DNA of 64,000 nt. It comes from Falsiroseomonas sp051860665 (GTDB lineage: Bacteria > Pseudomonadota > Alphaproteobacteria > Acetobacterales > Acetobacteraceae). Made by a program: the position numbers and the translations under genes. Positions 7,781 to 17,339 of this stretch are shown piece by piece. The notes beneath the pieces were generated by a model. That model did no database searches and was not told the DNA's origin. It saw only the letters and a list, made by a program, of their open reading frames with translations. Each line of letters opens with the position of its first letter. The first letter of the stretch is position 1. Location of the stretch: positions 350,815-414,814 of the forward strand of contig NZ_JBHYDM010000001.1 of NCBI RefSeq assembly GCF_051860665.1. Direction: 5' to 3'.

Positions 7781-8761
7781 TCAGCGCGGCACTTCGGCGG
7801 AGGGCATGGCCGTGCCGTGTTCCAGCGCCCGCCACATCGCCACGTCCCGCTCCGCCGTCCAGATCCGCGGGTGGTCGAGGCCCTGCGCCTCGTCGAAGGC
7901 GCGGGTGACGTTGAAGGGCATGCAGTGCTCGAAGATCACCCAGCTTCCGTATCTCGGGCGCATGAAGCCCATGGTGTCGTCATAGACCGCCTTCAGGTCC
8001 CAGCCCTTGGCGACGCCCTCCCGCACGCGGGTGAAGAGATCCGTGGTGAAGGACCGCGTGCCCTCGATCGCCTCGCGGCAATCCTCCCGGGTCAGCAGGG
8101 CGCGGCCGCGGCCGGGCACCAGCTTCTCCGCGCCGAGCGCGGCCACCGCATCCAGCGTCGCGGACCAATCGGCGAAATGGGCATCGCCGCAATAGGGGGT
8201 GGCGCCGAATTCCACCGTGTCGCCGGCGAACAGCACCCGTTCCTTCGGCAGCCAGACCACCGTATCGCCCGCCGTATGGCTGCGGCCGACATGGATCACC
8301 TGCGCCTCCCGCTCCCCCAGCCACATCGTCATGCGATTCGCGAAGGTATGGGTGGGCCAGGTGAGGCCGGGGATGCTCTCCTTGCCGCGGAACAGGCGGG
8401 GGAAGCGGCCGATCTCGCTGTCCATGTCCTGCTGGCCGCGTTCCACGATCAGCTTCCGGGTGGCCTCGCTGGCGATGATGGTGGGGTTGCCGTAGCCGGA
8501 AGCGCCCAGCACCCGCACCGCGTGATAATGCGTCAGCACCACCTGCCCGACATGGCGCGGCGTGACCGTGGCGATGCGGGCCATCACGTCCTGCGCCATG
8601 GCGGGCGTGGCCTGGGCATCCACCACCACCACCCCGTCCGGCCCCACGATCACGCCGGAATTCGGGTCCCCCTCCGCCGTATAGGCGAAAAGGCCCGGGC
8701 CGAGTTCGTCGAAGGAGACGGTCTTCTCGGCCAGGTCATTGGCGGAGGCGAAGCCGGACAT
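7781..8761 (-). CDS. MBL-fold metallo-hydrolase with atypical metal motif
   Basis: 326-residue metallo-beta-lactamase-fold hydrolase. Seen: VIVGPDGVVVVDAQATPAMA, the metal-loop region VVLTHYHAVRVLGASGYGN, then HVGRSHTAGDTVVWLP and RVLFAGDTVEF. In most MBL enzymes the loop is HxHxDH; here it reads HYHAVR, so the Asp-His half is missing while the later His and Asp positions are kept. The start ATG at 8761 was chosen because the conserved domain begins soon after it; the much longer upstream frame crosses the divergent Crp gene. It is first in a three-gene operon and divergent from a Crp/Fnr regulator 160 bases away, which may control it. Confidence 0.85.
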   Translation of the reverse strand: MSGFASANDLAEKTVSFDELGPGLFAYTAEGDPNSGVIVGPDGVVVVDAQATPAMAQDVMARIATVTPRHVGQVVLTHYHAVRVLGASGYGNPTIIASEATRKLIVERGQQDMDSEIGRFPRLFRGKESIPGLTWPTHTFANRMTMWLGEREAQVIHVGRSHTAGDTVVWLPKERVLFAGDTVEFGATPYCGDAHFADWSATLDAVAALGAEKLVPGRGRALLTREDCREAIEGTRSFTTDLFTRVREGVAKGWDLKAVYDDTMGFMRPRYGSWVIFEHCMPFNVTRAFDEAQGLDHPRIWTAERDVAMWRALEHGTAMPSAEVPR

Positions 8762-8920
8762 GCGTGTTTCCTTCCCTGGTGGCACCGGTCCTTGTTGAGC
8801 CACTCTCGGCCGCGCCCGGCACCCGGCACAACAGGCAAGCCCGGCAACGTCAAGCCATTGCAGCCATGTCGCGAATGAGGTTCCCATCAAAGACACGGGA
8901 GCGTAGATTACGGGTATTGG

Positions 8921-9697
8921 ATGGCAGCCTGCACCGCCAGGGATGATCCCCACCCCATGAGCCGCAACCCGAATCTCACCCCGCTGCCCGGCAGTTGTGC
9001 GGCCTGCACCGTGCGACCCTTTGCCCTGTTCCGGGTGATCCCGCAGGCCCGGGTGGGGGAGATCGCGCGCATCCGCTCCGGCGTCCGGCTGGTGCGGGCC
9101 GGCGATGCCATCCTGGATGCGGTCTTCACCATGTATGCCGGCTGGGCCTTCTCCTGGACCGCGACACCTGATGGCCGGCGCCAGGTGCTGGATTTCCACC
9201 TGCCCGGCGACCTGGTGGAGCGGACCGAGGATACGGCGGAGGTCGAGGCGCTGACCGATGCCTCCTTCTGCATCCTGTCCAAGGAAAGGCTCTGCGCCTT
9301 CATGGGCAACGATCCCGGCCTGGCGCTGTCCTATGTCGAGGGCCTGACCCGCGACCGCGCGCGGATGCGGGAACGCCTGACCAGCCTCGGCCGGCGCGAT
9401 GCCACGGGCCGGGTGGCGCATATGCTGCTGGAACTGCACGGCCGGCTGCTGCGGCGCGGCGGGGCCGATTCGCGCGGCGCCGCGGTGCCGCTGAAGCAGG
9501 CGCACCTGGCAGATGCGCTGGGGCTTTCCGTGGAACATGCCAACCGGGCGCTCGCCGGGTTGCGCAAGGACGGCGTCGCCACCCTGAACAAGGGTCGGCT
9601 GGAGATCCTGGACCGCCGCGCGCTGGAGGATCTGGCCGGCTGGGCCGGGACCCAGGCCGCCGGCACCGCGCTGGCGCCCCGGACCCTGGCCGGCTGA
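8921..9697 (+). CDS. Crp/Fnr family transcriptional regulator
   Basis: 258-residue DNA-binding regulator. An N-terminal CAACTVRPF stretch gives two of the cysteines typical of Fnr/FixK-type proteins. A cyclic-nucleotide-like beta-barrel follows (DFHLPGDLVERTEDTAEVEA), then a dimerisation helix and a winged helix with KQAHLADALGLSVEHANRAL as the recognition region. Four Cys positions would be needed for a confident Fnr iron-sulfur sensor; I see C at the start and one more at SFCILS, so oxygen sensing is possible but unproven. An internal ATG at 8957 is an alternative start. It faces the MBL/monooxygenase operon divergently and is a plausible regulator of it. Confidence 0.85.
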   Translation: MAACTARDDPHPMSRNPNLTPLPGSCAACTVRPFALFRVIPQARVGEIARIRSGVRLVRAGDAILDAVFTMYAGWAFSWTATPDGRRQVLDFHLPGDLVERTEDTAEVEALTDASFCILSKERLCAFMGNDPGLALSYVEGLTRDRARMRERLTSLGRRDATGRVAHMLLELHGRLLRRGGADSRGAAVPLKQAHLADALGLSVEHANRALAGLRKDGVATLNKGRLEILDRRALEDLAGWAGTQAAGTALAPRTLAG

Positions 9698-9789
9698 GCC
9701 ACCCCTCCGCCGCGTGAAGACCCGGCTTGTTGAGGGCGCGGGACGGAGCCTGTAGCCTGCGCGGCACCCCGGAACGGATCCCGACGCCG

Positions 9790-10428
9790 ATGCGCCCGCT
9801 GCCCCTGCGCCTCGCCCATCTCATGGGCTGCCTGCTTCTCCTGGCCGGCCTGATCCTGCCTTTCGCCGCGCCGGCCCAGGCCCAGGGCGATCCTTCCTTC
9901 AACCTGGTGAACCGCAGCGGCCAGACGATCCGGGAGATCTATGTCTCGCCCAGCGAGGATCGCTACTGGGGCCACGACCTGCTGCAGAGCCAGGTGCTGC
10001 CGGATGGCGGCAGCTTCCCGCTGCGGATCGCGCCCTCCGCCGGGTGCCTGCAGGATGTGCGGGTGGTCTATGCCGATGGACGGCCGGAGGAGCGGCGACG
10101 GCAGGATACCTGCCGGATGAGCCAGATGGTCTTTGGCGCGGGCGCAGGTGCCTCCCCGGCGCCCAGCGCCAGCCAGGCCAATCCCTCCTTCAACCTGGTG
10201 AACCACGGCAATGCCGTGATCCGGGAGGTCTATGTCTCCTCCGTGCGGGAGGATAACTGGGGCGAGGACCGGCTGGGCGATCAGGTGCTGCCGCCCGGCC
10301 GCCACCTGGCGGTGCGGCTGCCGGCCGGGGACTGCCTGAACGATGTGCGGATCGTCTGGATGGATGGCCGCAACGAGGAACGGCGGCGGCTGGATACCTG
10401 CCAGATGATCAACCTGGTCTTCCGGTAG
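9790..10428 (+). CDS. Secreted protein with two tandem copies of an uncharacterised domain
   Basis: 212-residue exported protein. A signal peptide ends at AAPAQAQ (residues about 1-33). Then two copies of an approximately 75-residue domain follow, separated by an Ala/Ser/Pro linker. Copy 1 begins PSFNLVNRSGQTIREIYVSP and copy 2 PSFNLVNHGNAVIREVYVSS; both continue with W..D.L..QVLP, a GxCLxDVR element, DGR.EERRR.DTC and a hydrophobic end. Two conserved cysteines per copy could form a disulphide in the periplasm. I do not recognise a named family. I prefer the ATG at 9790 because it starts the signal peptide; a start 21 codons earlier would bury it. Confidence 0.75.
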   Translation: MRPLPLRLAHLMGCLLLLAGLILPFAAPAQAQGDPSFNLVNRSGQTIREIYVSPSEDRYWGHDLLQSQVLPDGGSFPLRIAPSAGCLQDVRVVYADGRPEERRRQDTCRMSQMVFGAGAGASPAPSASQANPSFNLVNHGNAVIREVYVSSVREDNWGEDRLGDQVLPPGRHLAVRLPAGDCLNDVRIVWMDGRNEERRRLDTCQMINLVFR

Positions 10429-10461
10429 AGGGCGGTCCCGGGGGGCGAGCCCCCCGCCCAA

Positions 10462-10490
10462 CCCTCCCCCCCCCTGAGAAGGGGGGAGGG
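10462..10490. repeat. Hairpin element between convergent genes
   Basis: A CCCTCCCC-type arm, the loop TGAGAA, and GGGGGGAGGG. An almost identical element with the same loop sits at 25523-25548. Its position between two convergent stops suggests a bidirectional terminator, although there is no U-run. Confidence 0.55.
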
Positions 10491-10499
10491 CCATGGGGC

Positions 10500-12821
10500 T
10501 CAGGCGGCCTTGGCGGCGGAGAGCGCCTTCCACACCGCCTCCGGCGTCGCCGGCATGTCGATATGCGTCACGCCGGAGCCCGAGAGCGCATCGACCAGCG
10601 CATTGATGGCGGCCGGCGGGGATCCCACGGCGCCGGCCTCCCCCGCGCCCTTCACGCCCAGCGGATTGGTCGCGCAGGTCACCTCGATCAGGTCCACGTC
10701 GATATCCGGCAGGTCCTCCGCCCGCGGCAGGGCATAGTCCATGAAGGAGGCCGAGAGCAGCTGGCCGGAGCCATTGTCGTAGCTGGTCCGCTCATGCAGC
10801 GCCTGGCCGATGCCCTGGGCCACGCCGCCATGCACCTGGCCGCGCACGATCAGCGGGTTCAGCGCATGGCCCACATCGTCCACCACGATGTAGCGCGGCA
10901 CGGTGACGATGCCGGTCTCGGGGTCCACCTCCACCTCCGCCACATGGCAGCCGTTGGGGAAGGTGTGGCTATCGATATTCGCGGTCTCCATCGCATCCAG
11001 CAGGATGGCGCTTTCGCCGGCGGCGACGCGCTTCCGCTGGATGGCGGCGAGGTCGAGGATGTCCACGCCGCGGTCGGTGCCGGCCACGGCAAAGCGGCCG
11101 GCGGTGAATTCGATATCGACCACGGCGGTCTCGAGCTGCTCCGCCGCCGCCTGCTTGCCCTTCTCCACCACGGAGGCGGTGGTGACGAGGATGGCCTGGC
11201 CTTCGGAATAGAGGCTGCGCGCGCCGCCGGTGCCGCCGCCGGAGGGCAGCGTCTCGCTGTCGCCCTGCTTCACCCGGATCTTTTCGAGTGGAATGCCGAG
11301 CTCGTGGCTGGTCATCATCGCATAGGCGGTCTCGTGACCCTGGCCGGTCGACTGCGTGCCGACATAGACATCGACGAATCCGTCATCGGCGAAGACGACC
11401 TTGGCATTCTCCGTCGCCGCGCCGCCGGTGGCTTCCAGGTAATAGGCCAGGCCGATGCCGCGCTGCTTGCCGCGTCGCGCCGCCTCCGCCCGCCGGGCCG
11501 GGAAGCCGGCCCAGTCGATCTTTGCCAGCGCCGCGTCCATCAGCTGGCCGAAATCGCCGCTGTCGTAGCGCTGGCCCATGGCGGAGACCCAGGGCATCGC
11601 CTCCTGCTTCACCATGTTGCGGCGGCGCAGCTCGATGCGGTCGATGCCGATCTCCCGCGCCGCGGCGTCGATCAGGCGTTCCACGAGGTAGTTGCTCTCG
11701 GGACGCCCGGCGCCGCGATAGGCATCGACCGGCACGGTGTTGGTGAGGACGCCGATGACATGGGCGTGGATCGCCTCGAAGCCATAGACGCTGGCCAGCA
11801 CCTTGGTGCCGGCGCCGGTCGGGATGAAGGGCGCGAAGGTGGAGAGATAGGCGCCCATGCCGGCGTAGTTGCGCGTGCGCAGCGCCAGGAATTTTCCGTC
11901 CGCATCCGTCGCCAGTTCACCCAGCGTGATGTTGTCCCGCCCATGGGTGTCGGAGAGGAAGGCCTCGCTGCGATCGCTGGCCCATCGCACGGGGCGGCCC
12001 ACCTGGCGCGCGGCGAAGGACACCAGCACATGCTCGGGGTAGAGAAAGATCTTCATCCCGAAGCCACCGCCGACATCCGGCGTCACCACGCGGACATTCT
12101 CGGCCGGGATATTGAAGATATTGCCGGAGAGGATGTTCTTCAGCAGCCAGGAGCCCTGGGTATTGGTGTGCAGCGTCAGCTTGTCACCCTCCCAGGCGGC
12201 AACGGCGGCGCGGGCCTCCATGCTGGCGACGACGACGCGGTTGTTCACCACGGTCAGGCGGGTGACATGGGCGGCGCGGGCGAAGGCGGCGTCGGTCTTC
12301 GCCTTGTCGCCGGCCTCCCAGTCGAAGACCACGTTGTTGGCCACATCGGGCCAGACCAGCGGCTGGCCCGGCTCCCAGGCCGTGGCGAGGTCGGTGGCCG
12401 CCGGCAGGGCGTCGTAGTCCACCTCCACCGCCTCGGCGCCGTCGCGGGCGGCCTGGGCGGTCTCGGCGACGATGAAGGCGACCGGATCGCCGACATGGCG
12501 CACCACGCCATCGGCCAGCGCCGGGCGCGGCGTATTGCCGCGCGGCGTGCCGTCGCGGTTCTTCATCGGGATCAGGCAGGGCAGCTCGCCGATGCCGGCG
12601 GCCTTGAGGTCCGCCGCGGTGATCACCGCCAGCACGCCGGGGATCGCCTTGGCGGCCGTGGTGTCGATGCGGGTGATGGTGGCATGCGCCTGCGGACTGC
12701 GCAGCACGATGCCATGCGCCTGGCCCGGCATGGCCAGGTCATCCGTGTACTGGCCGCGGCCGGTCAGCAGGCGCGGATCCTCGACCCGGCGTACCGACTG
12801 GCTCAATCCGAATTTTGCCAT
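10500..12821 (-). CDS. Xanthine dehydrogenase-family molybdopterin-binding subunit
   Basis: 773-residue large subunit of the molybdenum hydroxylase family. Seen: the N-terminal RRVEDPRLLTGRGQYTDD, VTPDVGGGFGMK in the first Mo-binding region, the substrate loop VPVDAYRGAGRPESNYLVER, and GVKGAGEAG with the catalytic Glu near the C-terminus. The loop is AYRGAGR, not the Cys-containing AYxCSFR of true form I CO dehydrogenase, so CO oxidation is unlikely. The small [2Fe-2S] and medium FAD subunits that normally sit beside it are absent on both sides. It may partner with subunits encoded elsewhere. The substrate is unknown. Confidence 0.9.
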   Translation of the reverse strand: MAKFGLSQSVRRVEDPRLLTGRGQYTDDLAMPGQAHGIVLRSPQAHATITRIDTTAAKAIPGVLAVITAADLKAAGIGELPCLIPMKNRDGTPRGNTPRPALADGVVRHVGDPVAFIVAETAQAARDGAEAVEVDYDALPAATDLATAWEPGQPLVWPDVANNVVFDWEAGDKAKTDAAFARAAHVTRLTVVNNRVVVASMEARAAVAAWEGDKLTLHTNTQGSWLLKNILSGNIFNIPAENVRVVTPDVGGGFGMKIFLYPEHVLVSFAARQVGRPVRWASDRSEAFLSDTHGRDNITLGELATDADGKFLALRTRNYAGMGAYLSTFAPFIPTGAGTKVLASVYGFEAIHAHVIGVLTNTVPVDAYRGAGRPESNYLVERLIDAAAREIGIDRIELRRRNMVKQEAMPWVSAMGQRYDSGDFGQLMDAALAKIDWAGFPARRAEAARRGKQRGIGLAYYLEATGGAATENAKVVFADDGFVDVYVGTQSTGQGHETAYAMMTSHELGIPLEKIRVKQGDSETLPSGGGTGGARSLYSEGQAILVTTASVVEKGKQAAAEQLETAVVDIEFTAGRFAVAGTDRGVDILDLAAIQRKRVAAGESAILLDAMETANIDSHTFPNGCHVAEVEVDPETGIVTVPRYIVVDDVGHALNPLIVRGQVHGGVAQGIGQALHERTSYDNGSGQLLSASFMDYALPRAEDLPDIDVDLIEVTCATNPLGVKGAGEAGAVGSPPAAINALVDALSGSGVTHIDMPATPEAVWKALSAAKAA

Positions 12822-12907
12822 GGCGTCACATCCCCGCTTGGTTCAGCACAGTATCTGCTGTCGCGGGGGATTTGGGGAAGGGGGGACCTGCGCGCCCCCC
12901 CTTCGCG

Positions 12908-15900
12908 TCAGGCCTCGGCGCCGGGCTTCGCCCCGAAGCGGCGCTTCGTCGCCTCCCGCAGCGACTGGAACACCACGTAGAGCATCGGGATGATGAAGAT
13001 GCCAATGATGGAGGCCGCCAGCATGCCGCCGAAGACCGGCGTGCCGACCGCGCGGCGGGAGGCGCTGGCCGCGCCGGAGGCGATGATCAGCGGCACCAGG
13101 CCCAGGATGAAGGCGACCGAGGTCATGATGACGGCCCGGAAGCGCAGCCGCGCGCCCATCACCGCCGCCTCCCGGATCGGCATCCCGGCCTCCCGCTTCT
13201 CCTTGGCGAATTCGACGATCAGGATGCCGTTCTTGGCGGCGAGTGCGATCAGCACCACCAGCCCGACCTGCGCATAGACATCGAGCGACAACCCCGCCAG
13301 CACGATGGCGCCGAAGGACCCCAGCGCGCCGACCGAGATGGACATCAGCACCGGGATCGGGATCACCCAGCTTTCATAGAGCGCGACCAGGAAGAGATAG
13401 GCGAACAGCAAGGCCAGCGCCATGATGATGCCGGTCTGCCCGCTGGCCTGCTTCTCCTGGAAGGCGGTGCCGGTCCATTCATAGCCATAGCCGGCCGGCA
13501 GCGCGGTTTCCGAAAGCTCTTCCATCGCCGCCAGCGCATCGCCCGAGGAAATGCCCGGCCGCGGCGATCCGCCGATGCGCACGGAGCGGACATTGTTGTA
13601 GCGGTTGATGGTCTGCGGCCCCAGCACGATGCGCACATCGGCGAAGGACCGCAGCGGCACCATCTCCCCGGCCGCATTGCGCACATGCACGCGCCAGAGG
13701 TCGGGGATGTCGTCGCGATCCGTCGCCTCGCCCTGGATATTCACCTGCCAGGACCGGCCATAGAGGTTGAAGTCGTTGACGTAGAAGCCGCCCAGCGTGG
13801 TCTGCAGCGCATTGAAGATATCGCTGATGCGCACGCCCAGCGCCTGCGCCTTGTCGCGGTCCACATCGAGGTAGAGGGAGGGCGTATCGGCGGTGAAGGT
13901 GGAGAAGACCGCCGTCAGGCGCGGATCCTGGTTGGCCGCAGCTGCCAGGCCCTGCATGGCGGAGAACATCTCCTCCGGCGGCCGCCCCTCCAGGTTCTGC
14001 ATCTGATATTCGAAGCCGCCGCCGGTGCCGAGGCCGATGATCGGCGGGATGTTGAAGGCGAAGGTATTGGCCGAGCGCACCTGCTGCGTCGCGCCGAAGA
14101 CCGTGCCGATGGCCGCGAAGACGCTTTCCTGCGCCGAGGGGCGATCCGCGAAGGGCTTCATCCGCACCACGATGAAGGCGGCATTGGATTGCGAGCCGCC
14201 ATCGATCAGGCTGAAGCCGACGATGGACAGCACGCGGTCCACGCCCGGCACCGGGGCGATGATCGCCTCCACCTGCTCCACCGCCGCGCGGGTGCGGGAC
14301 AGGCTGGCGCCGGCCGGCAGCTGCATCTGCACGAAGAAGGCGCCCTGGTCCTCCGCCGGCAGGAAGCCCTGCGGCGTGCGGCTGCCGAGGAAGAGGATGC
14401 CGCCCCCGGCCACCGCGACCAGCACCAGCGACAGGATGGAGAAGCGCACCAGGCGCGCGACGATATTGCCGTATTTGTCGCGCACCCAGTCGATGGCCCG
14501 CATCACCGCCGCGAGGAAGCCCTTGCGCGGCCCATGCCCCGGCGGATGCGGCCGCAGGAACAGCGCGCAGAGCGCCGGCGACAGGGTCAGCGCATTGAAG
14601 GCCGAGATCACCATGGCGACGGAGACGGTGACGGCGAACTGGCTGAACAGCACGCCCGACAGGCCCGGGATGAAGCCCACCGGCACGAAGACCGAGAGCA
14701 GCACGAGCGTGATGGCGATGATCGGCGCCGTGATCTCCCGCATCGCCTGCTTGGTGGCCTCGGCCGGGGTCATCTCCGGGTGTTCGGACATCACCCGCTC
14801 GACATTCTCCACCACCACGATGGCGTCGTCGACGACGATGCCGATGGCCAGCACCATGGCCAGCAGCGACACGGTATTGGCGGAGAAACCCAGCAGCAGA
14901 AGCACGGCAAAGGTGCCGATCAGGCTGACCGGCACCGCGATCGTCGGGATGATGGTGGCCCGGAAGCTGCCGAGGAACAGCAGCACCACGAGCACCACCA
15001 GCACGAAGGCCTCCAGCAGCGTCTTGATGACCTCCTGGATGGTGTCCACGACGAAGGTCGAGGTGTCGTAGAAGACCTGGGTCTGCATCCCCTCCGGGAA
15101 GCGGCGCGACATCTCCTGCAGCACCGTGGCGAGGTTGGAGGCCGCGGTCACCGCATTGGCGCCGGGCGAGAGATAGGTGGCGATGGTCACCGCCGGGCGG
15201 CCGTTCAGCCGGCTTTCCTGGTCGATGCGCGCGGCGCCGAGCTCGACGCGCGCCACGTCGCGCAGCCGCAGCAGGGATCCGGTGGCATCGGCGCGGATGA
15301 CGATGGCGCCGAATTCCTCGGCCGTGGTCAGGCGGCCCTGGGTCTGCAGGTTGATCTGGTACTGCTGGTCGTCCGAGATCGGCTGCGCGCCGATGCGCCC
15401 GACCGCCGCCTGCACGTTCTGCGCCTGGATCGCGGCGATGACATCGGCGGGCGTCAGGTTCAGGCTGATCAGCCGGTCCTGCTCGAACCAGATCCGCATG
15501 GAATAGTCGCGGGCGCCGAAGATCTGGGCGGAGCCGATGCCGGGCGTGCGCGCCAGCCGGTCCAGCATATTGATGGTGACGTAGTTGGAGATGAACAGCG
15601 CGTCGTGCTCGGGATTCGTCGAGGTCACGGCGATGAACTGCAGCACGGCGGAGGACTGCTTGCGCACCGTCACGCCGGAACGCTGCACCTCCGTCGGCAG
15701 CCGGGCGAGTGCCGATTGCACGCGGTTGTTGACGTTGACCGTCGCGATATCCGGGTTGGTGCCCAGCGCGAAGGAGACGGAGAGCGAATAGCTGCCGTCA
15801 TTGGCGCTGTTGGAGGACATGTAGATCATGCCCTCCACCCCGTTCACCGCGGATTCCACCACCTGCGCCACGGTCGATTCCACCACCGCGGCGGAGGCGC

Positions 15901-16054
15901 CGGGATAGCTGGTGGTGACGGAGACCTGCGGCGGCACGATATCCGGGAACTGCGCCACCGGGATGCGCAGCATGGCCAGCCCACCGGCCAGCGTCAGCAG
16001 GATGGACAGGACGATCGCCAGCCGGGGGCGATCGACGAAGACGGCGGAGATCAT
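12908..16054 (-). CDS. RND multidrug efflux permease (HAE-1 family)
   Basis: 1048-residue inner-membrane proton-driven pump of the AcrB/MexB type. The typical start MISAVFVDRPRLAIVLSILL leads into the first transmembrane helix; two large periplasmic loops lie at about 40-330 and 560-870. The proton-relay aspartates are in GIVVDDAIVVVENVERVM of helix 4. Length and layout are normal. The upstream adaptor gene ends 6 bases away on the same strand, so the two form an operon; no outer-membrane channel gene is nearby, so a genome-wide TolC-like protein must serve. The next gene downstream in this direction is the molybdoenzyme, 86 bases away. Confidence 0.95.
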   Translation of the reverse strand: MISAVFVDRPRLAIVLSILLTLAGGLAMLRIPVAQFPDIVPPQVSVTTSYPGASAAVVESTVAQVVESAVNGVEGMIYMSSNSANDGSYSLSVSFALGTNPDIATVNVNNRVQSALARLPTEVQRSGVTVRKQSSAVLQFIAVTSTNPEHDALFISNYVTINMLDRLARTPGIGSAQIFGARDYSMRIWFEQDRLISLNLTPADVIAAIQAQNVQAAVGRIGAQPISDDQQYQINLQTQGRLTTAEEFGAIVIRADATGSLLRLRDVARVELGAARIDQESRLNGRPAVTIATYLSPGANAVTAASNLATVLQEMSRRFPEGMQTQVFYDTSTFVVDTIQEVIKTLLEAFVLVVLVVLLFLGSFRATIIPTIAVPVSLIGTFAVLLLLGFSANTVSLLAMVLAIGIVVDDAIVVVENVERVMSEHPEMTPAEATKQAMREITAPIIAITLVLLSVFVPVGFIPGLSGVLFSQFAVTVSVAMVISAFNALTLSPALCALFLRPHPPGHGPRKGFLAAVMRAIDWVRDKYGNIVARLVRFSILSLVLVAVAGGGILFLGSRTPQGFLPAEDQGAFFVQMQLPAGASLSRTRAAVEQVEAIIAPVPGVDRVLSIVGFSLIDGGSQSNAAFIVVRMKPFADRPSAQESVFAAIGTVFGATQQVRSANTFAFNIPPIIGLGTGGGFEYQMQNLEGRPPEEMFSAMQGLAAAANQDPRLTAVFSTFTADTPSLYLDVDRDKAQALGVRISDIFNALQTTLGGFYVNDFNLYGRSWQVNIQGEATDRDDIPDLWRVHVRNAAGEMVPLRSFADVRIVLGPQTINRYNNVRSVRIGGSPRPGISSGDALAAMEELSETALPAGYGYEWTGTAFQEKQASGQTGIIMALALLFAYLFLVALYESWVIPIPVLMSISVGALGSFGAIVLAGLSLDVYAQVGLVVLIALAAKNGILIVEFAKEKREAGMPIREAAVMGARLRFRAVIMTSVAFILGLVPLIIASGAASASRRAVGTPVFGGMLAASIIGIFIIPMLYVVFQSLREATKRRFGAKPGAEA

Positions 16055-16060
16055 GCGCCG

Positions 16061-17269
16061 TCAGCCCTGCCGGCCGGCCGGGGCCGCGCCGCCGGGGGCG
16101 CGGAGTGGCGGGGTGGCCGGGCCGGGCTGCACCGGCTGGCCGGCGCGCACGCGCTGCACGCCTTCCACCACCACGCGCTCCCCGGTCTCCAGCCCACGCT
16201 CGACCACCACCTGGTCGGCGATCGAGCGGCCGAGGGTCAGCGGGCGGCGGGACGGCTTGTTCTCGCCATCCAGCACCCAGACGTAGTTGCCCGCCTGGTC
16301 CTGCAGCACGGCGCTGCGCGGGATCACCACCGCCTGCACCGGCTCCGCGCCCTCGACGAAGACATTCACGAACATGCCGTCGATCAGCTCGCGGTCCATG
16401 CTGCCGTCGCTGTTGTTGGCGCCGCGGGGTGGGTTGGGGATCAGCGCGCGGACCAGCACCGTATCCGTATTGCGGTCCACCTGCGGGTCGATGAATTCGA
16501 TGCGGCCGACCTGGTTGTAGGTCTCCCCGGTCACCAGGCGGATGCGCACGCGGGTGGCATCGGCGCCGCCGCGCGTCGCATAGCGGTCGCGCAGCTCCGT
16601 CCCCGTGCGCAGGTTGACGGGGAAGGAGACGCGCATCGGGTCCTGGCTGACCACGGTGGCCAGCGTGTCGCTGGTCGGGCCCACCACGGCGCCGACCGAG
16701 AAGGTGGACCGCCCGACCTTGCCGGCGAAGGGGGCGGCGATCTCGGTATAGCCGAGGTTGATCTCGGCCACCCGCAGCTGCGCCTGGGCGCCGAGCAGCG
16801 TCGCCTGGGCGGTGCGCTGCGCGGCCGTCGCATTCTCCACATTCACCTGCGTGCCGGCGGAGCTGCGGACCAGGTCCCGGGCGCGGGCCAGCGCGCTATT
16901 GGCGTTCTGCAACTCGGCCTCGGCGGAGGCGACGGAGGCGCGGGCGCGGGCCACCTCGGCCTCGAAGGGCGGGCGCTCCAGGCGGAACAGCACCTGGCCC
17001 TCCGTCACCTCCTGGCCCTCGCGGAAGGGCCGCGCCTCCAGGAAGCCGGTGACGCGGGCGCGCAGCTCGACGCGGTTCTGCGCCTCCACCCGGCCGACGA
17101 ATTCGGTGCTTTCGGTCACCGGGCGCCGCTCCACCGCCAGCACGCCCACGGCGGGGGGGCCCTGCGGCCCGAACTGGGCCTGCGCCGGGCCGGCGAGAAG
17201 GCAGAGGCCGAGGAGGAGGGCCGAACCGGAAAAGGCCGCGCGATGCGCGGCCGGGTGCTTCGTCAGCAT
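16061..17269 (-). CDS. RND efflux periplasmic adaptor (AcrA-like)
   Basis: 402-residue membrane-fusion protein linking the RND pump to an outer-membrane channel. A signal peptide ends at LLAGPAQAQ (about residue 32); there is no lipobox Cys, so it is probably not a lipoprotein. The lipoyl half-motifs are VGRVEAQNRVELRARVTGFL and FREGQEVTEGQVLFRL, separated from the second lipoyl half by an Ala-rich alpha-hairpin (about 100-150). The beta-barrel follows, and a Pro/Ala/Gly-rich tail ends the protein. It is the first gene of the efflux operon. Confidence 0.93.
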   Translation of the reverse strand: MLTKHPAAHRAAFSGSALLLGLCLLAGPAQAQFGPQGPPAVGVLAVERRPVTESTEFVGRVEAQNRVELRARVTGFLEARPFREGQEVTEGQVLFRLERPPFEAEVARARASVASAEAELQNANSALARARDLVRSSAGTQVNVENATAAQRTAQATLLGAQAQLRVAEINLGYTEIAAPFAGKVGRSTFSVGAVVGPTSDTLATVVSQDPMRVSFPVNLRTGTELRDRYATRGGADATRVRIRLVTGETYNQVGRIEFIDPQVDRNTDTVLVRALIPNPPRGANNSDGSMDRELIDGMFVNVFVEGAEPVQAVVIPRSAVLQDQAGNYVWVLDGENKPSRRPLTLGRSIADQVVVERGLETGERVVVEGVQRVRAGQPVQPGPATPPLRAPGGAAPAGRQG

Positions 17270-17339
17270 GGAGGCGATCCAAGATTTGGCAGGTACCCAA
17301 ACCTATCCCGACCGCTCGCGTCAAGTTTTCTGCGTGGCG

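Noticed and set aside
10500..12821. Form I carbon monoxide dehydrogenase large subunit
   Set aside because: The active-site loop lacks the Cys-containing signature and the partner subunits are absent.
10563..12980. 805-codon plus-strand frame
   Set aside because: Antisense shadow of the molybdopterin subunit gene.
17296..17324. Promoter for the efflux operon on the minus strand (TTGACG box)
   Set aside because: A good -35 box but no acceptable -10 hexamer at 16-18 bases.
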